Assembly (NCBI RefSeq): GCF_014237865.1
Contig: NZ_JACJUU010000004.1
Span: forward strand, 212,026-276,025
Direction: 5' to 3'
DNA: 64,000 bases
Source of the DNA: Pusillimonas minor
Lineage (GTDB): Bacteria; Pseudomonadota; Gammaproteobacteria; Burkholderiales; Burkholderiaceae_B
A model generated the notes under the pieces. The model was not told the origin of the DNA, ran no database searches, and saw only the letters and a program-made list of their open reading frames with translations. The position numbers were made by a program, and so were the translations under genes. Shown piece after piece: positions 7,242-23,043 of the stretch. How positions within the stretch are numbered: the stretch's first letter is position 1; each line of letters starts with the position of its first letter.

Positions 7242-8762
7242 ATGAAAATTGCAATCATTGGTGCCGGTTTTGCCGGCCTGTCGTCTGCCAAAGTACTGAC
7301 CCAGTTTGGTCATGATGTGACCGTATTCGAGAAGGCCCCGGACGTAGGCGGCGTCTGGAGCGCGACGCGCCGGTACCCCGGCCTGCGTACCCAGAACAAT
7401 AAAGACACTTACTTTTTACCTGACTTCCCGATGCCGGCCGAGTACCCCGAGTGGCCCAGCGGTGAGCAAGTGCAGCGCTACCTGGCGGCGTTTGCCAAGC
7501 ATTTCGATCTGGATCGCCGCATTCAGCTGAACACCGAGGTCGTTGTTGCCGAACCCGAGAACGATAAAGGGTGGCAAGTCAAGGTGCGCAACACGCGATC
7601 CGGACAAGAGGCCGAACATCACTTCGAGCATCTGGTTGTGGCCAACGGTATTTTCTCCGAGCCATTTATTCCGCCGTATTCGGGCGTGGCCGAGTTCGAG
7701 GCCGCCGGCGGTCGCCTGTGTGCAACGTCTGAATTCAACAATCTGGAAGACGCGCGCAACAAGAATGTGCTTGTGGTGGGGTACGGCAAGTCGTCTTGCG
7801 ATGTGGCGGCCGCCATTGGCGAAGTAGCCGCATCGACCAAAGTCATTGCCCGCGAGCTGCTTTGGAAAATGCCGCGCAAGGTCATGAACGTACTGAATTA
7901 CAAGTACCTGATGTTGACCCGCATGGGTGAAGGCTTGTTTCCGTATATCGAGATCAAAGGCTTCGAGAAGTTCTTGCATGGCGCTGGCAGCGGGGTGCGC
8001 GACAGCATGATCTCTTCGCTACAAAAAATTTCCACGCGTCAGCTCAAGCTCGACAAACTGGGGTTGGTGCCCGAGGGGACGTTTGATCGCATTGCGCGCA
8101 GCACGGTCAGTTTGTCTACCGACGAGCTGTACGAACAGGTCGCCGCCGGCAAAACCGAGATTGCCCGTGAATGCGAAATTGCGTCGCTGGGGGCCCGCGA
8201 TGGCAAGCCTGTGGCGACCTTGACTGATGGCCGTACCGTGCCCGCCGACCTGGTCGTATGCGGTACCGGGTTTAAGCAGGTCGTGCCATTTTTGCCGCAG
8301 TCGGTGCAAGATGAAATTACTGACGAGCGCGGTAACTTTGAGCTGTATCGTCAAATCTTGCCGCTAACCGTAAAGCGACTGCATTTCTGCGGCTATAACT
8401 CGTCGTTCTATAGCCCGTTAAGCGTCGAAATTGCGGCCTTATGGATTGCCACCCACTTGATGGGCGGGCTGGATTTGCCGTCGGTAGAAAAGCGTCGCGA
8501 GCATGTGCGTCGACGCCTGAAATGGATGGAAGAGCGTACCGAAGGCAAACATGCGCGGGGTACCAATATTATTCCGTTCTCGATGCACAACGTTGACGAA
8601 ATGCTGGACGAAATTGGTATTAATGTAGGGCCGTTTACCCGCTTCAAACAGTGGTTGCTGCCCATTGATGCACGTGACTACCGCATGGTGACGCGCAAGC
8701 TGTTGGAACGGCAGAAGCAGGTGCAGGCTAACCCCGCAGCGTTTGTGAAGGCAGTTCATTGA
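7242..8762 (+). CDS. Flavin-containing monooxygenase-like oxidoreductase
   Basis: This 506-residue protein has an N-terminal FAD-binding GAGFAGLSS motif, the EKAPDVGGVWSATRRYPGL stretch of the FMO/Baeyer-Villiger group and a second Rossmann site VVGYGKSSCDVA for NADPH. The classical FxGxxxH fingerprint is not clear; the matching place reads YSGVAEFEAAGG. It could therefore be an FMO, a Baeyer-Villiger-like enzyme or a relative of unknown chemistry. The start at 7242 follows GGAG at 7231-7234. It is coupled to the SDR upstream, and its last 35 bases overlap the end of the convergent AraC gene. Confidence 0.88.
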   Translation: MKIAIIGAGFAGLSSAKVLTQFGHDVTVFEKAPDVGGVWSATRRYPGLRTQNNKDTYFLPDFPMPAEYPEWPSGEQVQRYLAAFAKHFDLDRRIQLNTEVVVAEPENDKGWQVKVRNTRSGQEAEHHFEHLVVANGIFSEPFIPPYSGVAEFEAAGGRLCATSEFNNLEDARNKNVLVVGYGKSSCDVAAAIGEVAASTKVIARELLWKMPRKVMNVLNYKYLMLTRMGEGLFPYIEIKGFEKFLHGAGSGVRDSMISSLQKISTRQLKLDKLGLVPEGTFDRIARSTVSLSTDELYEQVAAGKTEIARECEIASLGARDGKPVATLTDGRTVPADLVVCGTGFKQVVPFLPQSVQDEITDERGNFELYRQILPLTVKRLHFCGYNSSFYSPLSVEIAALWIATHLMGGLDLPSVEKRREHVRRRLKWMEERTEGKHARGTNIIPFSMHNVDEMLDEIGINVGPFTRFKQWLLPIDARDYRMVTRKLLERQKQVQANPAAFVKAVH

Positions 8763-9729
8763 ACTGCTTGCGATAGGCTTGCGTAAAGTGCCCCAGGTGC
8801 CCGAAACCCCAGTCGAGGGCTACCTGGGTGACGCTGATGCTTTGCCCAGCGCGTCGCGCCTGCAACAGGGCGTCGCGCACCTTTTGCAGACGCACCTGCC
8901 TGACGTAGCCCATGGGGCTGATGCCCCGGTGTTCTTGAAACCCCTTGTACAAACTACGCGTACTGATATGAGCATGGCGCGCTAGGTCTTGCATGGTGAT
9001 GGGCTCTTTGCAGTGCGCCAGAATGTATTCTTCGGCCCGGCGAATGTAGGGCAGGTCGGGTGTTGGCGCCGGGTTAAGCAGCGCAGCCGAATAGTTGTGC
9101 GGGTGTCGGGTTAACAGCGTGGTAGCCAGAAGTTGTTCTAGTTGGCTGGTAACGAGGTTGCGCTGGTCGGCTCCCGCAATGAACTGACTGGTGGTTAAAA
9201 ATGCAATAAGCTGGCGCCAGGCCAGGCCGCCGTCGCGGCTTAAGTCCATGCCCAGTTTGAATTCGATGGGGCAAGGCAAGGCATGGCCCAATGCGGCTGC
9301 GCAGGCGGTTTCAAGCGCGTGGCGCTCTATTTTGACAATAAGCTGGTCGCATACCCCTTGCCATTGCATGTGTACGGGTAATGAGGGCGTCAGGACCGAG
9401 GCCATGTCGGGCGTGGAAACGATGTGCTCGGCACCGCAGCGGATATCGGCCCGCCCGGACATGGGCATTTGCACCAGCAGGAAGTCGTCAAGAGACTCGG
9501 GCTCGATGGTGACATCGGCCCCGTAGCGCAGCCGGTTGATGGACGCCTTGCCTAATGAAAGGTGGTCCATTTCGGCGTCGAGCTTTTGGCGCCGTCCACG
9601 AACGCCGAGTTCGTGGGGTTTGAAAATGCGCCCCACGGTGTCGCGGGTTTCATCCAGATCGTTGGAGTGAAACAGCCGGTGAGCGGCTAAATGGCCAACA
9701 AGCTCTGGTTCTTTCGGGAAGAGTTCCAT
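8728..9729 (-). CDS. AraC-family transcriptional regulator
   Basis: The 333-residue regulator has an N-terminal AraC_binding_2-like sensing domain (around LSLGKASINRLRYGADVTI) and a C-terminal pair of helix-turn-helices: ITMQDLARHAHISTRSLYKG and, later, SVTQVALDWGFGHLGHFTQA with a closing RKQFNELPS. It converges on the monooxygenase gene and overlaps its 3' end by 35 bases. By position it is the likely activator of the SDR/monooxygenase pair. No operator could be identified. Confidence 0.9.
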   Translation of the reverse strand: MELFPKEPELVGHLAAHRLFHSNDLDETRDTVGRIFKPHELGVRGRRQKLDAEMDHLSLGKASINRLRYGADVTIEPESLDDFLLVQMPMSGRADIRCGAEHIVSTPDMASVLTPSLPVHMQWQGVCDQLIVKIERHALETACAAALGHALPCPIEFKLGMDLSRDGGLAWRQLIAFLTTSQFIAGADQRNLVTSQLEQLLATTLLTRHPHNYSAALLNPAPTPDLPYIRRAEEYILAHCKEPITMQDLARHAHISTRSLYKGFQEHRGISPMGYVRQVRLQKVRDALLQARRAGQSISVTQVALDWGFGHLGHFTQAYRKQFNELPSQTLRG

Positions 9730-9821
9730 AGGAGCCTTCGCAGAACAGGGCGCGCCGATACGACTGGTGCGTGGGGTTGATCAAGGGGTTAATCCTTGAA
9801 TTCTAAAATAATTCCACGCGT

Positions 9822-10376
9822 TCAGATACCGAGGGGATACACCGTCTGGTAGGCGGCGGTGAAGGTGTGCAAGGCTTGTTGCGCGGCGGGGGTGTCGTGA
9901 CCGGGTTTAAGCAGATAGCTGTCAAAACCGCAGCGTCGCAGGTAGAAGACCGTGTCAATCAAGACATCACCCGACGCGCGCAGTTCGCCGACCCATTGGT
10001 GGCGGGTACGCAACAGCTGGGCCAGGGTAAAGCCCCGCCCGTCGGTATAAACCGGAAACTCGATAGTGATCCAGGCGGGGGGCAAGGTGGCGCACAATCC
10101 CGCCAGCGCCGCCGGGTCGGTATCGCTGGCCAGCACCAGGCCGGGGGTGTGGGTGCGGGCGGCCCAGTGGGTCTGGTGTCTCAGCCAGTCTTGCAGGCCG
10201 ACCTGCCAGTGGGGGGCATCGGGGGGCAGGGCGGGCGCCGTGTCTGGCGATAACGGGGACGTGCCATCGGCGGGCGGCACTGCGGCATGGCCTGGCGCCC
10301 ACGTTGTCGGTTTGGGGATACGACGGGTGTCACCGCTTGCCGTCAAGAGCGTCTGGAAGTCTTGGGTATCAGGCAT
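9822..10376 (-). CDS. DUF934 protein linked to sulfite reductase
   Basis: The 184-residue protein belongs to DUF934 by the central block DTDPAALAGLCATLP, the segment IEFPVYTDGRGFTLAQLLR and the C-terminal YLRRCGFDSYLLKP. It begins eight bases inside the end of the sulfite/nitrite reductase gene, so translation is coupled. DUF934 genes habitually follow this reductase in beta- and alphaproteobacteria, and a supporting role in assimilatory sulfate or sulfite reduction is assumed. The exact function is unknown. The N-terminal 70 residues are Pro/Ala-rich and longer than is usual. No cysH follows, which is the more common arrangement. Confidence 0.88.
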   Translation of the reverse strand: MPDTQDFQTLLTASGDTRRIPKPTTWAPGHAAVPPADGTSPLSPDTAPALPPDAPHWQVGLQDWLRHQTHWAARTHTPGLVLASDTDPAALAGLCATLPPAWITIEFPVYTDGRGFTLAQLLRTRHQWVGELRASGDVLIDTVFYLRRCGFDSYLLKPGHDTPAAQQALHTFTAAYQTVYPLGI

Positions 10377-12108
10377 GTGCAGCCTCTTCGGTACGCGTAT
10401 GCTGAATTTTGCCGGTCACAATATTGGGGTCGCTGTACACGGCGGTTTTGAAGGGCTCGGGGCCGACGCGGTCAATCACGTCGATGAAGCGCTCGGTGTC
10501 GTCGTCACGCAGGCCAAGGTAGGTTTGTATCAGTCGTTCAATAACATCCGGGATCTGTTCCCGGCTGAATGATGGTCCGATAATACGGCCGATTTCGGCA
10601 CCGGTATCTCCGGTTTGTTCGGTACGTGCGGCGTTCTGGCGACCGCCCAGCGTGACCTGGTACCACTCCTGGCCGGCCTTGTCGACGCCCAAAATGCCAA
10701 TATGACCGACGTGGTGGTGCCCGCAGGCATTGATGCAACCCGAAATGTTCAGGTCCAGCTCGCCAATGTCGTGCAGGTAGTCCAGGTCGTCGAATCGGGC
10801 CTGGATGGCTGCCGCTACCGGGATGGACACGGCATTGGCCAGTGCGCAAAAGTCTCCGCCCGGGCAAGAAATGATGTTGGTGAGCAGGCCGATATTGGGT
10901 GTGGCCAGACCCAGCGTGTCCAGGGCGTGCCAAAGGGCCGGCAGATCGTGGCGGGGCACGTCGGGCAGCAGCAGGTTTTGCTCGTGGGTGACCCGTAACT
11001 GGCCCTGACTGTACTGCTCGGCCAGTGTCGCCATGCGGTCCATTTGGTCGGCCGTGATGTCGCCCGGGGGCGACCCGGTGGGTTTCAGCGACACCGAAAC
11101 TGCGGCGTACCCGTCGACCTTGTGGGCGTGGGTATTGGTGCGCAGCCAGCGCGCAAAGGCCAGGTTGTCGGCCTTAAGTTCGGCCACGCCGTTGTCGTGG
11201 CCGGCGTCAAAGGTTTGGTACACCGGCCAGTTGAAGCGGGCGGCGATCTGGTCGACGTGGGTTTGGGTCAGGGTGTCGGGGCCGTCTTTCAAGGCCTGCC
11301 AGTGCTCATCCACCGCTTTCGCAAAGCCTTCCGGGGTCATGTCCCGAACCAGAATCTTGATGCGTGCCTTGAATTTGTTGTCTCGGCGTCCATGCAGGTT
11401 ATAGACCCGCAATATGGCGCTTAAATATGTCAGCAAATGAGGCCAGGGGACGAACGGGTTGATTTGTTTGCCCACTATGGGGGTGCGCCCCAGGCCTCCG
11501 CCTACCCAGACCTGAAACCCGGTTTCGCCGTGTTGCGTGACAGCCTGCAGCCCGATGTCGTTGACCGCAATGGCGGCGCGATCGGTTGTAGCGCCGCTGA
11601 CGGCGATTTTGAACTTTCGGGGTAAAAACGCAAACTCGGGGTGAAATGTCGACCATTGCCGGATGATTTCGCACCAGACCAGCGGGTTGACGATTTCGTC
11701 GGGCGCAAGGCCGGCAAGGTGGTCGCTGGTGGTGTTGCGGATGCAGTTACCGCTGGTTTGTATGGCATGTAACTGCACAGTGGCCAGCTCGCCCAGTATG
11801 GCCGGCACATCTTCAAGGCGGGGCCAGTTGAACTGCATGTTTTGCCGGGTACTGAAGTGGCCGTAACCGCGGTCGTAGCGCCGCGCAATGTCGGCCAACT
11901 TACGTAACTGGTCGGCGCGCAGCAAACCATACGGAATGGCGACGCGCAGCATGGGCGCATGGCGCTGAATATAAAGACCATTTTGCAGACGCAGGGTACG
12001 GAACTCGTCTTCGGTAAGTTCGCCGGCCAGAAAACGTTGTGTTTGGCCGGCAAACTGGGCCACGCGTTCGTTGACCAGTTGCTGGTCTGTTTCGTTGTAG
12101 GTGTACAT
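10369..12108 (-). CDS. cysI: Sulfite/nitrite reductase, sirohaem haemoprotein
   Basis: The 579-residue enzyme has the two-lobed sulfite/nitrite reductase fold with the sirohaem/[4Fe-4S] ligands ISCPGGDFC and, 36-40 residues later, SGCINACGHH. Conserved RxxxR haem-pocket segments occur near GYGHFSTRQNMQFNWPRLED. The most likely job is six-electron reduction of sulfite to sulfide; DUF934 downstream supports CysI over nitrite reductase. Start: ATG 12108 (MYTYNETDQQLV). The frame extends upstream to 12294, but those codons lie in the promoter region. Confidence 0.9.
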   Translation of the reverse strand: MYTYNETDQQLVNERVAQFAGQTQRFLAGELTEDEFRTLRLQNGLYIQRHAPMLRVAIPYGLLRADQLRKLADIARRYDRGYGHFSTRQNMQFNWPRLEDVPAILGELATVQLHAIQTSGNCIRNTTSDHLAGLAPDEIVNPLVWCEIIRQWSTFHPEFAFLPRKFKIAVSGATTDRAAIAVNDIGLQAVTQHGETGFQVWVGGGLGRTPIVGKQINPFVPWPHLLTYLSAILRVYNLHGRRDNKFKARIKILVRDMTPEGFAKAVDEHWQALKDGPDTLTQTHVDQIAARFNWPVYQTFDAGHDNGVAELKADNLAFARWLRTNTHAHKVDGYAAVSVSLKPTGSPPGDITADQMDRMATLAEQYSQGQLRVTHEQNLLLPDVPRHDLPALWHALDTLGLATPNIGLLTNIISCPGGDFCALANAVSIPVAAAIQARFDDLDYLHDIGELDLNISGCINACGHHHVGHIGILGVDKAGQEWYQVTLGGRQNAARTEQTGDTGAEIGRIIGPSFSREQIPDVIERLIQTYLGLRDDDTERFIDVIDRVGPEPFKTAVYSDPNIVTGKIQHTRTEEAAHA

Positions 12109-12452
12109 CGGCTCATCCTTCCAGGGTATGCGCCGAATTCTATAGAGTTGTGCGTTTTCCGTTGCTATATGCAAGGTGCTGCAAGTCATAAGCGACGCAT
12201 TGAATGCTTTTGGTATGATGGCAGCGACCATACTTGGGGCGGCGTGTGCAACCTTGGTGAATGTATTTCGCCCCGTTGTGTTGCCGCAGCGCACGATATA
12301 GGTGCAATCCCTAAGTGTTTATTGTTAACAATTGGTGCACAATTCAACACATGCAGGTGAGGAGACAAAGCCCTGCATGGGCAAACCGATAAAATCGGAA
12401 ATAACTATACTTGCCACTCATGGCAAGAAGCGGTACCCATAAAAATCAAAAA
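12109..12452. other. Intergenic region with orphan leader-like signals
   Basis: This 344-base stretch holds no convincing gene. It should contain the cysI promoter (minus strand). On the plus strand it also has a perfect 12-base palindrome ATTGTTAACAAT (12321-12332), a Shine-Dalgarno-like GAGGAGA (12359-12365) and a 21-codon frame (12376-12441). Two small hairpins overlap that frame: CCGAT/ATCGG at 12386-12398 and CTTGCCA/TGGCAAG at 12410-12427. The arrangement resembles the start of a lost plus-strand gene or a leader, with nothing left to express. Confidence 0.5.
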
Positions 12453-12470
12453 ATGCAAAAAGGCCGGCGC

Positions 12471-16663
<4,193 letters not shown>

Positions 16664-16674
<11 letters not shown>

Positions 16675-17295
16675 TCAAAAAATTGCGGCTTTTTGTACCG
16701 GGGCTTTGCTGGCCTTTGCGCCGCTGGCGGGTTGGGCAGCCTCGGCCGAAGCGCAGTTGCGTCACTTCATTCAAAACGTACAGTCGGCCACCGGTCAGTT
16801 CCAGCAACAAACCACAACGCCCCAGGGGCAGGGCAAGCCCTCGCAAACGGGCGACTTCTCATTTCAGCGCCCGGGCAAGTTTCGCTGGGACGTTAAAAAG
16901 CCCTACGAGCAGCTTATTGTGTCTGACGGCCGCCACGTGTTGCAGTACGACCCAGACCTGGCGCAAGTTACCCAGCGCAGCGTCGATCAATCCATCGGCG
17001 CTTCCCCGGCCGCCATTTTGTTTGGTTCTGGTTCTCTCGATGAATCTTTCCGCCTCGAAGCCTTGCCCGACCGCGATGGTCTGGCCTGGTTAAGGGCCAC
17101 GCCCAAGGGCGCCGACGCCGGTTTCAAATATGTCGATATGGCGTTTGCCGACAACCTCCCGGCGCGCCTCGAGTTGCTCGATGCTTTCGGGCAAACCACG
17201 GTTATCGATCTGGGCAAGGTATCGGTTAACCCCGACCTGTCCGCCGGCACGTTTCAGTTCAAGGCGCCTGCCGGCGTCGATGTCGTCAAGCTTCA

Positions 17296-17299
<4 letters not shown>
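16664..17299 (+). CDS. lolA: Outer-membrane lipoprotein carrier LolA
   Basis: The 211-residue protein has a signal peptide (cut after GWAAS/A near residue 25) and the LolA pattern: an N-terminal helix [17 protein letters not shown], then [29 protein letters not shown] and [17 protein letters not shown] strands. It ferries lipoproteins across the periplasm from LolCDE to LolB. The ATG at 16664 overlaps ftsK by 11 bases, and its stop overlaps the rarA start (ATGA), so ftsK-lolA-rarA is one coupled unit. Confidence 0.95.
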
Positions 17300-20155
<2,856 letters not shown>

Positions 20156-20158
20156 TGT

Positions 20159-20191
20159 AAAAAAAGCCCGGCGTGTGTTTCAACGCCGGGC
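20159..20191 (-). terminator. Hairpin terminator of the small secreted-protein gene
   Basis: Nine-base arms GCCCGGCGT (20166-20174) and ACGCCGGGC (20183-20191) flank an 8-base loop. On the minus strand the stem is followed by a run of T (the A run at 20159-20165), so it terminates the gene at 20225-20554. It may also help end serS transcription, but there is no T run on that side. Confidence 0.8.
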
Positions 20192-20224
20192 CACGATGAC
20201 CCGAACAGGCTTGTCGGGTTTGGT

Positions 20225-20554
20225 TTAGTCGCGGTACCCACGGTGTTTATGATGGCGCTTGCCCTTGTGGCCGCGCCATTTTTTATGCGGATGGTAGTCG
20301 TGCCTTTTGTAGTAGCGGGGGTATTCGTTGTAAACGACCCCGCCGGGCACAACCACAACGCGGGGCTGCCCCACTGTTACGCTCCAGCCGTTGGGTTCGT
20401 AGTGCCGTTGATAGTGCCCATAACGCGGCGGGTGCGGGGTGCTGTAGACAATGCCCGGCACGCCGACGGCAATGTCAATATCGACGTCGGCCAGTGCGGG
20501 TTGGGCGCCGGCCAAACCCAGCACCATCAGGCCCGTCATGATCAGTCGCTTCAT
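20225..20554 (-). CDS. Small secreted basic protein, unknown function
   Basis: The 109-residue product has a clear signal peptide (MKRLIMTGLMVLGLAGAQPALA). The mature part is short and strongly basic. It is rich in His, Lys, Arg and Tyr, with a PHPPRYGHYQRHY stretch, a PRVVVVPGGVVYNE centre and a C-terminal HKKWRGHKGKRHHKHRGYRD tail that could bind metal or polyanions. Similar short secreted proteins are frequent in Burkholderiales without known function. It has its own terminator, converges on serS and appears to be transcribed alone. Confidence 0.75.
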   Translation of the reverse strand: MKRLIMTGLMVLGLAGAQPALADVDIDIAVGVPGIVYSTPHPPRYGHYQRHYEPNGWSVTVGQPRVVVVPGGVVYNEYPRYYKRHDYHPHKKWRGHKGKRHHKHRGYRD

Positions 20555-20701
20555 TTTTCACCTCTTGTTAAGCTTCAATGAGCTTATTTTGGCAATAATC
20601 CCGGCCAAAAGGTGTAAGCGCAATCAACTGAAATGCTTCTAATGACAACGGCTATGGCACAGTTGTTACAGCTGGGTCGCAAGGCGGCCGCGCAACTATG
20701 G

Positions 20702-21106
20702 CTAATGCAGCACCGGGGGCTGATGATTTTGGTTGCTGCCTAGCCCAGGGGCTCTTGCCGGCTGCACCGCTTTGGCCGTCGACGAATTAGCCGCGCTTTT
20801 GGCGTCTTTATTTACCTCGTCGGGGTCGGCATCCGGAGACGCCCAGGCCATTAAGCCCAGTATCAGGGCGATCCAGAACAGCAACGACAGCGTTACGGCC
20901 AGTAACCCGTTCAGGCTGGCATAGCCCACGGCTTCGGAGGCGCGGATGCCTAAAACGTCGGATACGTAGGGGATATGACCCAAGCCTTCGACAAGCAAGT
21001 TGCCGGGAAGACGGTAAAGATCGCGGAGCAGTTCCCAGATTTCCCAGAAACTGTAGCGGCCATCCGCGTTGATATCAACAACGAGATCGAGCGATTTGAT
21101 GTTCAT
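20702..21106 (-). CDS. Membrane protein with EF-hand-like loop
   Basis: The 134-residue protein starts MNIKSLDLVVDINADGRYSFWEIW. The DINADGRYSFWE part matches a calcium-binding EF-hand/dockerin loop (DxNxDGxxSxxE). An amphipathic region with GHIPYVSDVLGI follows. One strong membrane segment (LLAVTLSLLFWIALILGLMAW, about residues 68-92) and an Ala/Asp-rich tail complete it. The role is unknown. It lies alone between convergent and divergent neighbours and has no partner in view. Confidence 0.68.
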   Translation of the reverse strand: MNIKSLDLVVDINADGRYSFWEIWELLRDLYRLPGNLLVEGLGHIPYVSDVLGIRASEAVGYASLNGLLAVTLSLLFWIALILGLMAWASPDADPDEVNKDAKSAANSSTAKAVQPARAPGLGSNQNHQPPVLH

Positions 21107-21332
21107 GGCAGCTCCTTAAAACCGGCCATGCCAGACCCGCGTGCACAAGGCCGGAGTCGAAAAAACAGCGCGTAAATACATTGCCCTGCACGATCATCTT
21201 ATGCCTCGATGCGCTGCAAATCAAACATATTTCTAAAAGCAATAAGACGATCGTTATTAGTTAGTTCTCGTGTCGAATGAAATTGGCTAGCATGGCCCAA
21301 TTCTTTCAAGTTTCTGAACAAACGGAAAAATC

Positions 21333-21683
21333 ATGAAAACTTTGATCAAGCAAGTGTCCGCCGGACTCGCATCGACCGTCGGGGCTTTGGCCCTGGGCTT
21401 GTCTGCGCCTGCGCAGGCGCAGTCCACTTTCGATGTCACGGTGCTGGCGGCGTCGTGTGCCAACTGCCACGGTACCGACGGCCGTTCGCCGGGTGGGATG
21501 CCCTCGTTGGCGGGTCGCCCCGAGGCGGTGCTTAACGCCCAACTGATGGCTTATAAATCTGACACGCCGCCGGCTGGCACCACCGTCATGAACCGTTTGG
21601 CCAAGGGCTATTCCGACGACGAGCTGGCCGCGTTGGCCAAGCACTTTTCGCAAATCAAGCCGCAGGCCACCGACAAAAACTAA
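21333..21683 (+). CDS. fccA: Monohaem cytochrome c, flavocytochrome c haem subunit
   Basis: The 116-residue protein carries a signal peptide (ending APAQAQ near residue 30) and a single haem motif CANCHGTDGRSPGG, with a methionine in TTVMNRLAKGYSDDEL as likely ligand. On its own it is a generic c553-type protein. Because it precedes a flavocytochrome c sulfide dehydrogenase flavoprotein by 12 bases, it is most simply its haem subunit, taking electrons from FAD and passing them to the respiratory chain. Known FccA proteins can be mono- or dihaem. Confidence 0.83.
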   Translation: MKTLIKQVSAGLASTVGALALGLSAPAQAQSTFDVTVLAASCANCHGTDGRSPGGMPSLAGRPEAVLNAQLMAYKSDTPPAGTTVMNRLAKGYSDDELAALAKHFSQIKPQATDKN

Positions 21684-21695
21684 AGGGTAACGATC

Positions 21696-22991
21696 ATGAT
21701 CAATTCAAAAAAAATGACGCGTCGCGAATTGCTCGCTACCGTGGGCAAGGCCGGGGCGGCGGGTGCTTTGCTGGTGGGTGCGCCCTCGTTTGCCAGCGGT
21801 TCGGCTGGTCGAGTGGTCGTTGTCGGCGGTGGGTTTGGTGGCGCTACGGCAGCCAAATACCTCAAGCGTCGCAACCCTGCCATTCAGGTTACGCTCATCG
21901 AGCCGGCGCGCGAGTTCATGACGTGCCCGTTTACCAATCTGTATTTGGGTGGCCTGCGTACGTTGCAGCAGCAGTCGCATAATTACGACGAGTTGCGTGC
22001 TTTGGGCGTAACGGTGGTGCACGATTACGCCGACGCGGTCGATGCCCAGAAGCAAACCGTCAAGGTGGCGGGTGGCCAAACGTTTGCCTACGACAAGCTG
22101 GTGCTGTCGCCCGGTATCGACTTCCGCTGGAACGCTCTGGAAGGCTATGACGAGGCTGCAGCGCAAAAGGCGCCGCACGCCTGGAAAGCGGGTGCGCAAA
22201 CCGAACTACTTAAAAAGCAGCTTGATGCCATGCCGGATGGCGGCGTGTTCGTCATGGTGGCACCCGCCAACCCGTATCGTTGCCCCCCCGGGCCTTACGA
22301 GCGCATCAGCATGGTGGCGCACTACTTCAAAACGCAAAAGCCCAAGTCAAAAATCCTGGTGCTCGACCCCAAAGACGCATTTTCCAAGCAGGGTTTGTTT
22401 ACTGACGGCTGGAAGCGTTTTTATGGCGACATGATCGAGTGGGTGCCGCTGTCCAAAGACGGTAAAGTCGTGCGTGTCGATGCCAATACATTAACGGTCG
22501 AGTCCGAGTTCGGCGAGAAGCACAAGGCCGACGTGCTCAACGTTATTCCACCTCAAAAGGCCGGCATCATCGCCGAGCGCGCCGGGGTAACCAACGAGAG
22601 TGGCTGGGTGCCGGTCAACCCGGATACTTTCGAGTCGGCACGCGTGCCTAATATTTATGTGGTGGGCGATGCCACCGTTGCGGCACCGATGCCCAAGTCT
22701 GGTTTTGTGGCTAATGCCCAGGCCAAGGTTGCCGCTGCGGCGATTGTCAATGCGCTGGCCGGTCGTCCTGCCGTCAAACCCTCGTTCATCAACACGTGCT
22801 ACAGCCTTATCGCGCCCGACTACGGTATCTCTGTGGCCGGCGTTTACGCGGTGCAAGACGGTAAAATCGTCGAAACCAGCGGTGGCCTCAGCCCGAAAGA
22901 CGCCGATGCCGACTTCCGCAAACTCGAGGCCGAATACGGCGTGGCCTGGTATAACGCCATTGCTCAAGACACTTGGGGGACGCAGGCCTAA
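21696..22991 (+). CDS. fccB: Flavocytochrome c sulfide dehydrogenase, FAD subunit
   Basis: The 431-residue protein has a Tat-type leader (TRRELLATVGKAG), an FAD site VVVVGGGFGGATAAKYL, and the FCSD segments TCPFTNLYLGG, NPYRCPPGPYERISM and INTCYSLIAPDYGISV. Cys196 and Cys368 correspond in context to the redox-active cysteine pair of flavocytochrome c. It should oxidise sulfide (or a related sulfur species) to sulfur in the periplasm and reduce its cytochrome partner. SoxF-type proteins are close relatives and cannot be excluded. The start could also be ATG 21714, leaving the Tat leader intact. Confidence 0.92.
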   Translation: MINSKKMTRRELLATVGKAGAAGALLVGAPSFASGSAGRVVVVGGGFGGATAAKYLKRRNPAIQVTLIEPAREFMTCPFTNLYLGGLRTLQQQSHNYDELRALGVTVVHDYADAVDAQKQTVKVAGGQTFAYDKLVLSPGIDFRWNALEGYDEAAAQKAPHAWKAGAQTELLKKQLDAMPDGGVFVMVAPANPYRCPPGPYERISMVAHYFKTQKPKSKILVLDPKDAFSKQGLFTDGWKRFYGDMIEWVPLSKDGKVVRVDANTLTVESEFGEKHKADVLNVIPPQKAGIIAERAGVTNESGWVPVNPDTFESARVPNIYVVGDATVAAPMPKSGFVANAQAKVAAAAIVNALAGRPAVKPSFINTCYSLIAPDYGISVAGVYAVQDGKIVETSGGLSPKDADADFRKLEAEYGVAWYNAIAQDTWGTQA

Positions 22992-23043
22992 GTCGCGCGG
23001 TTGCGCAGGCCTGGGTCCGGGTTAAACATCGCAAGGAAGCATT

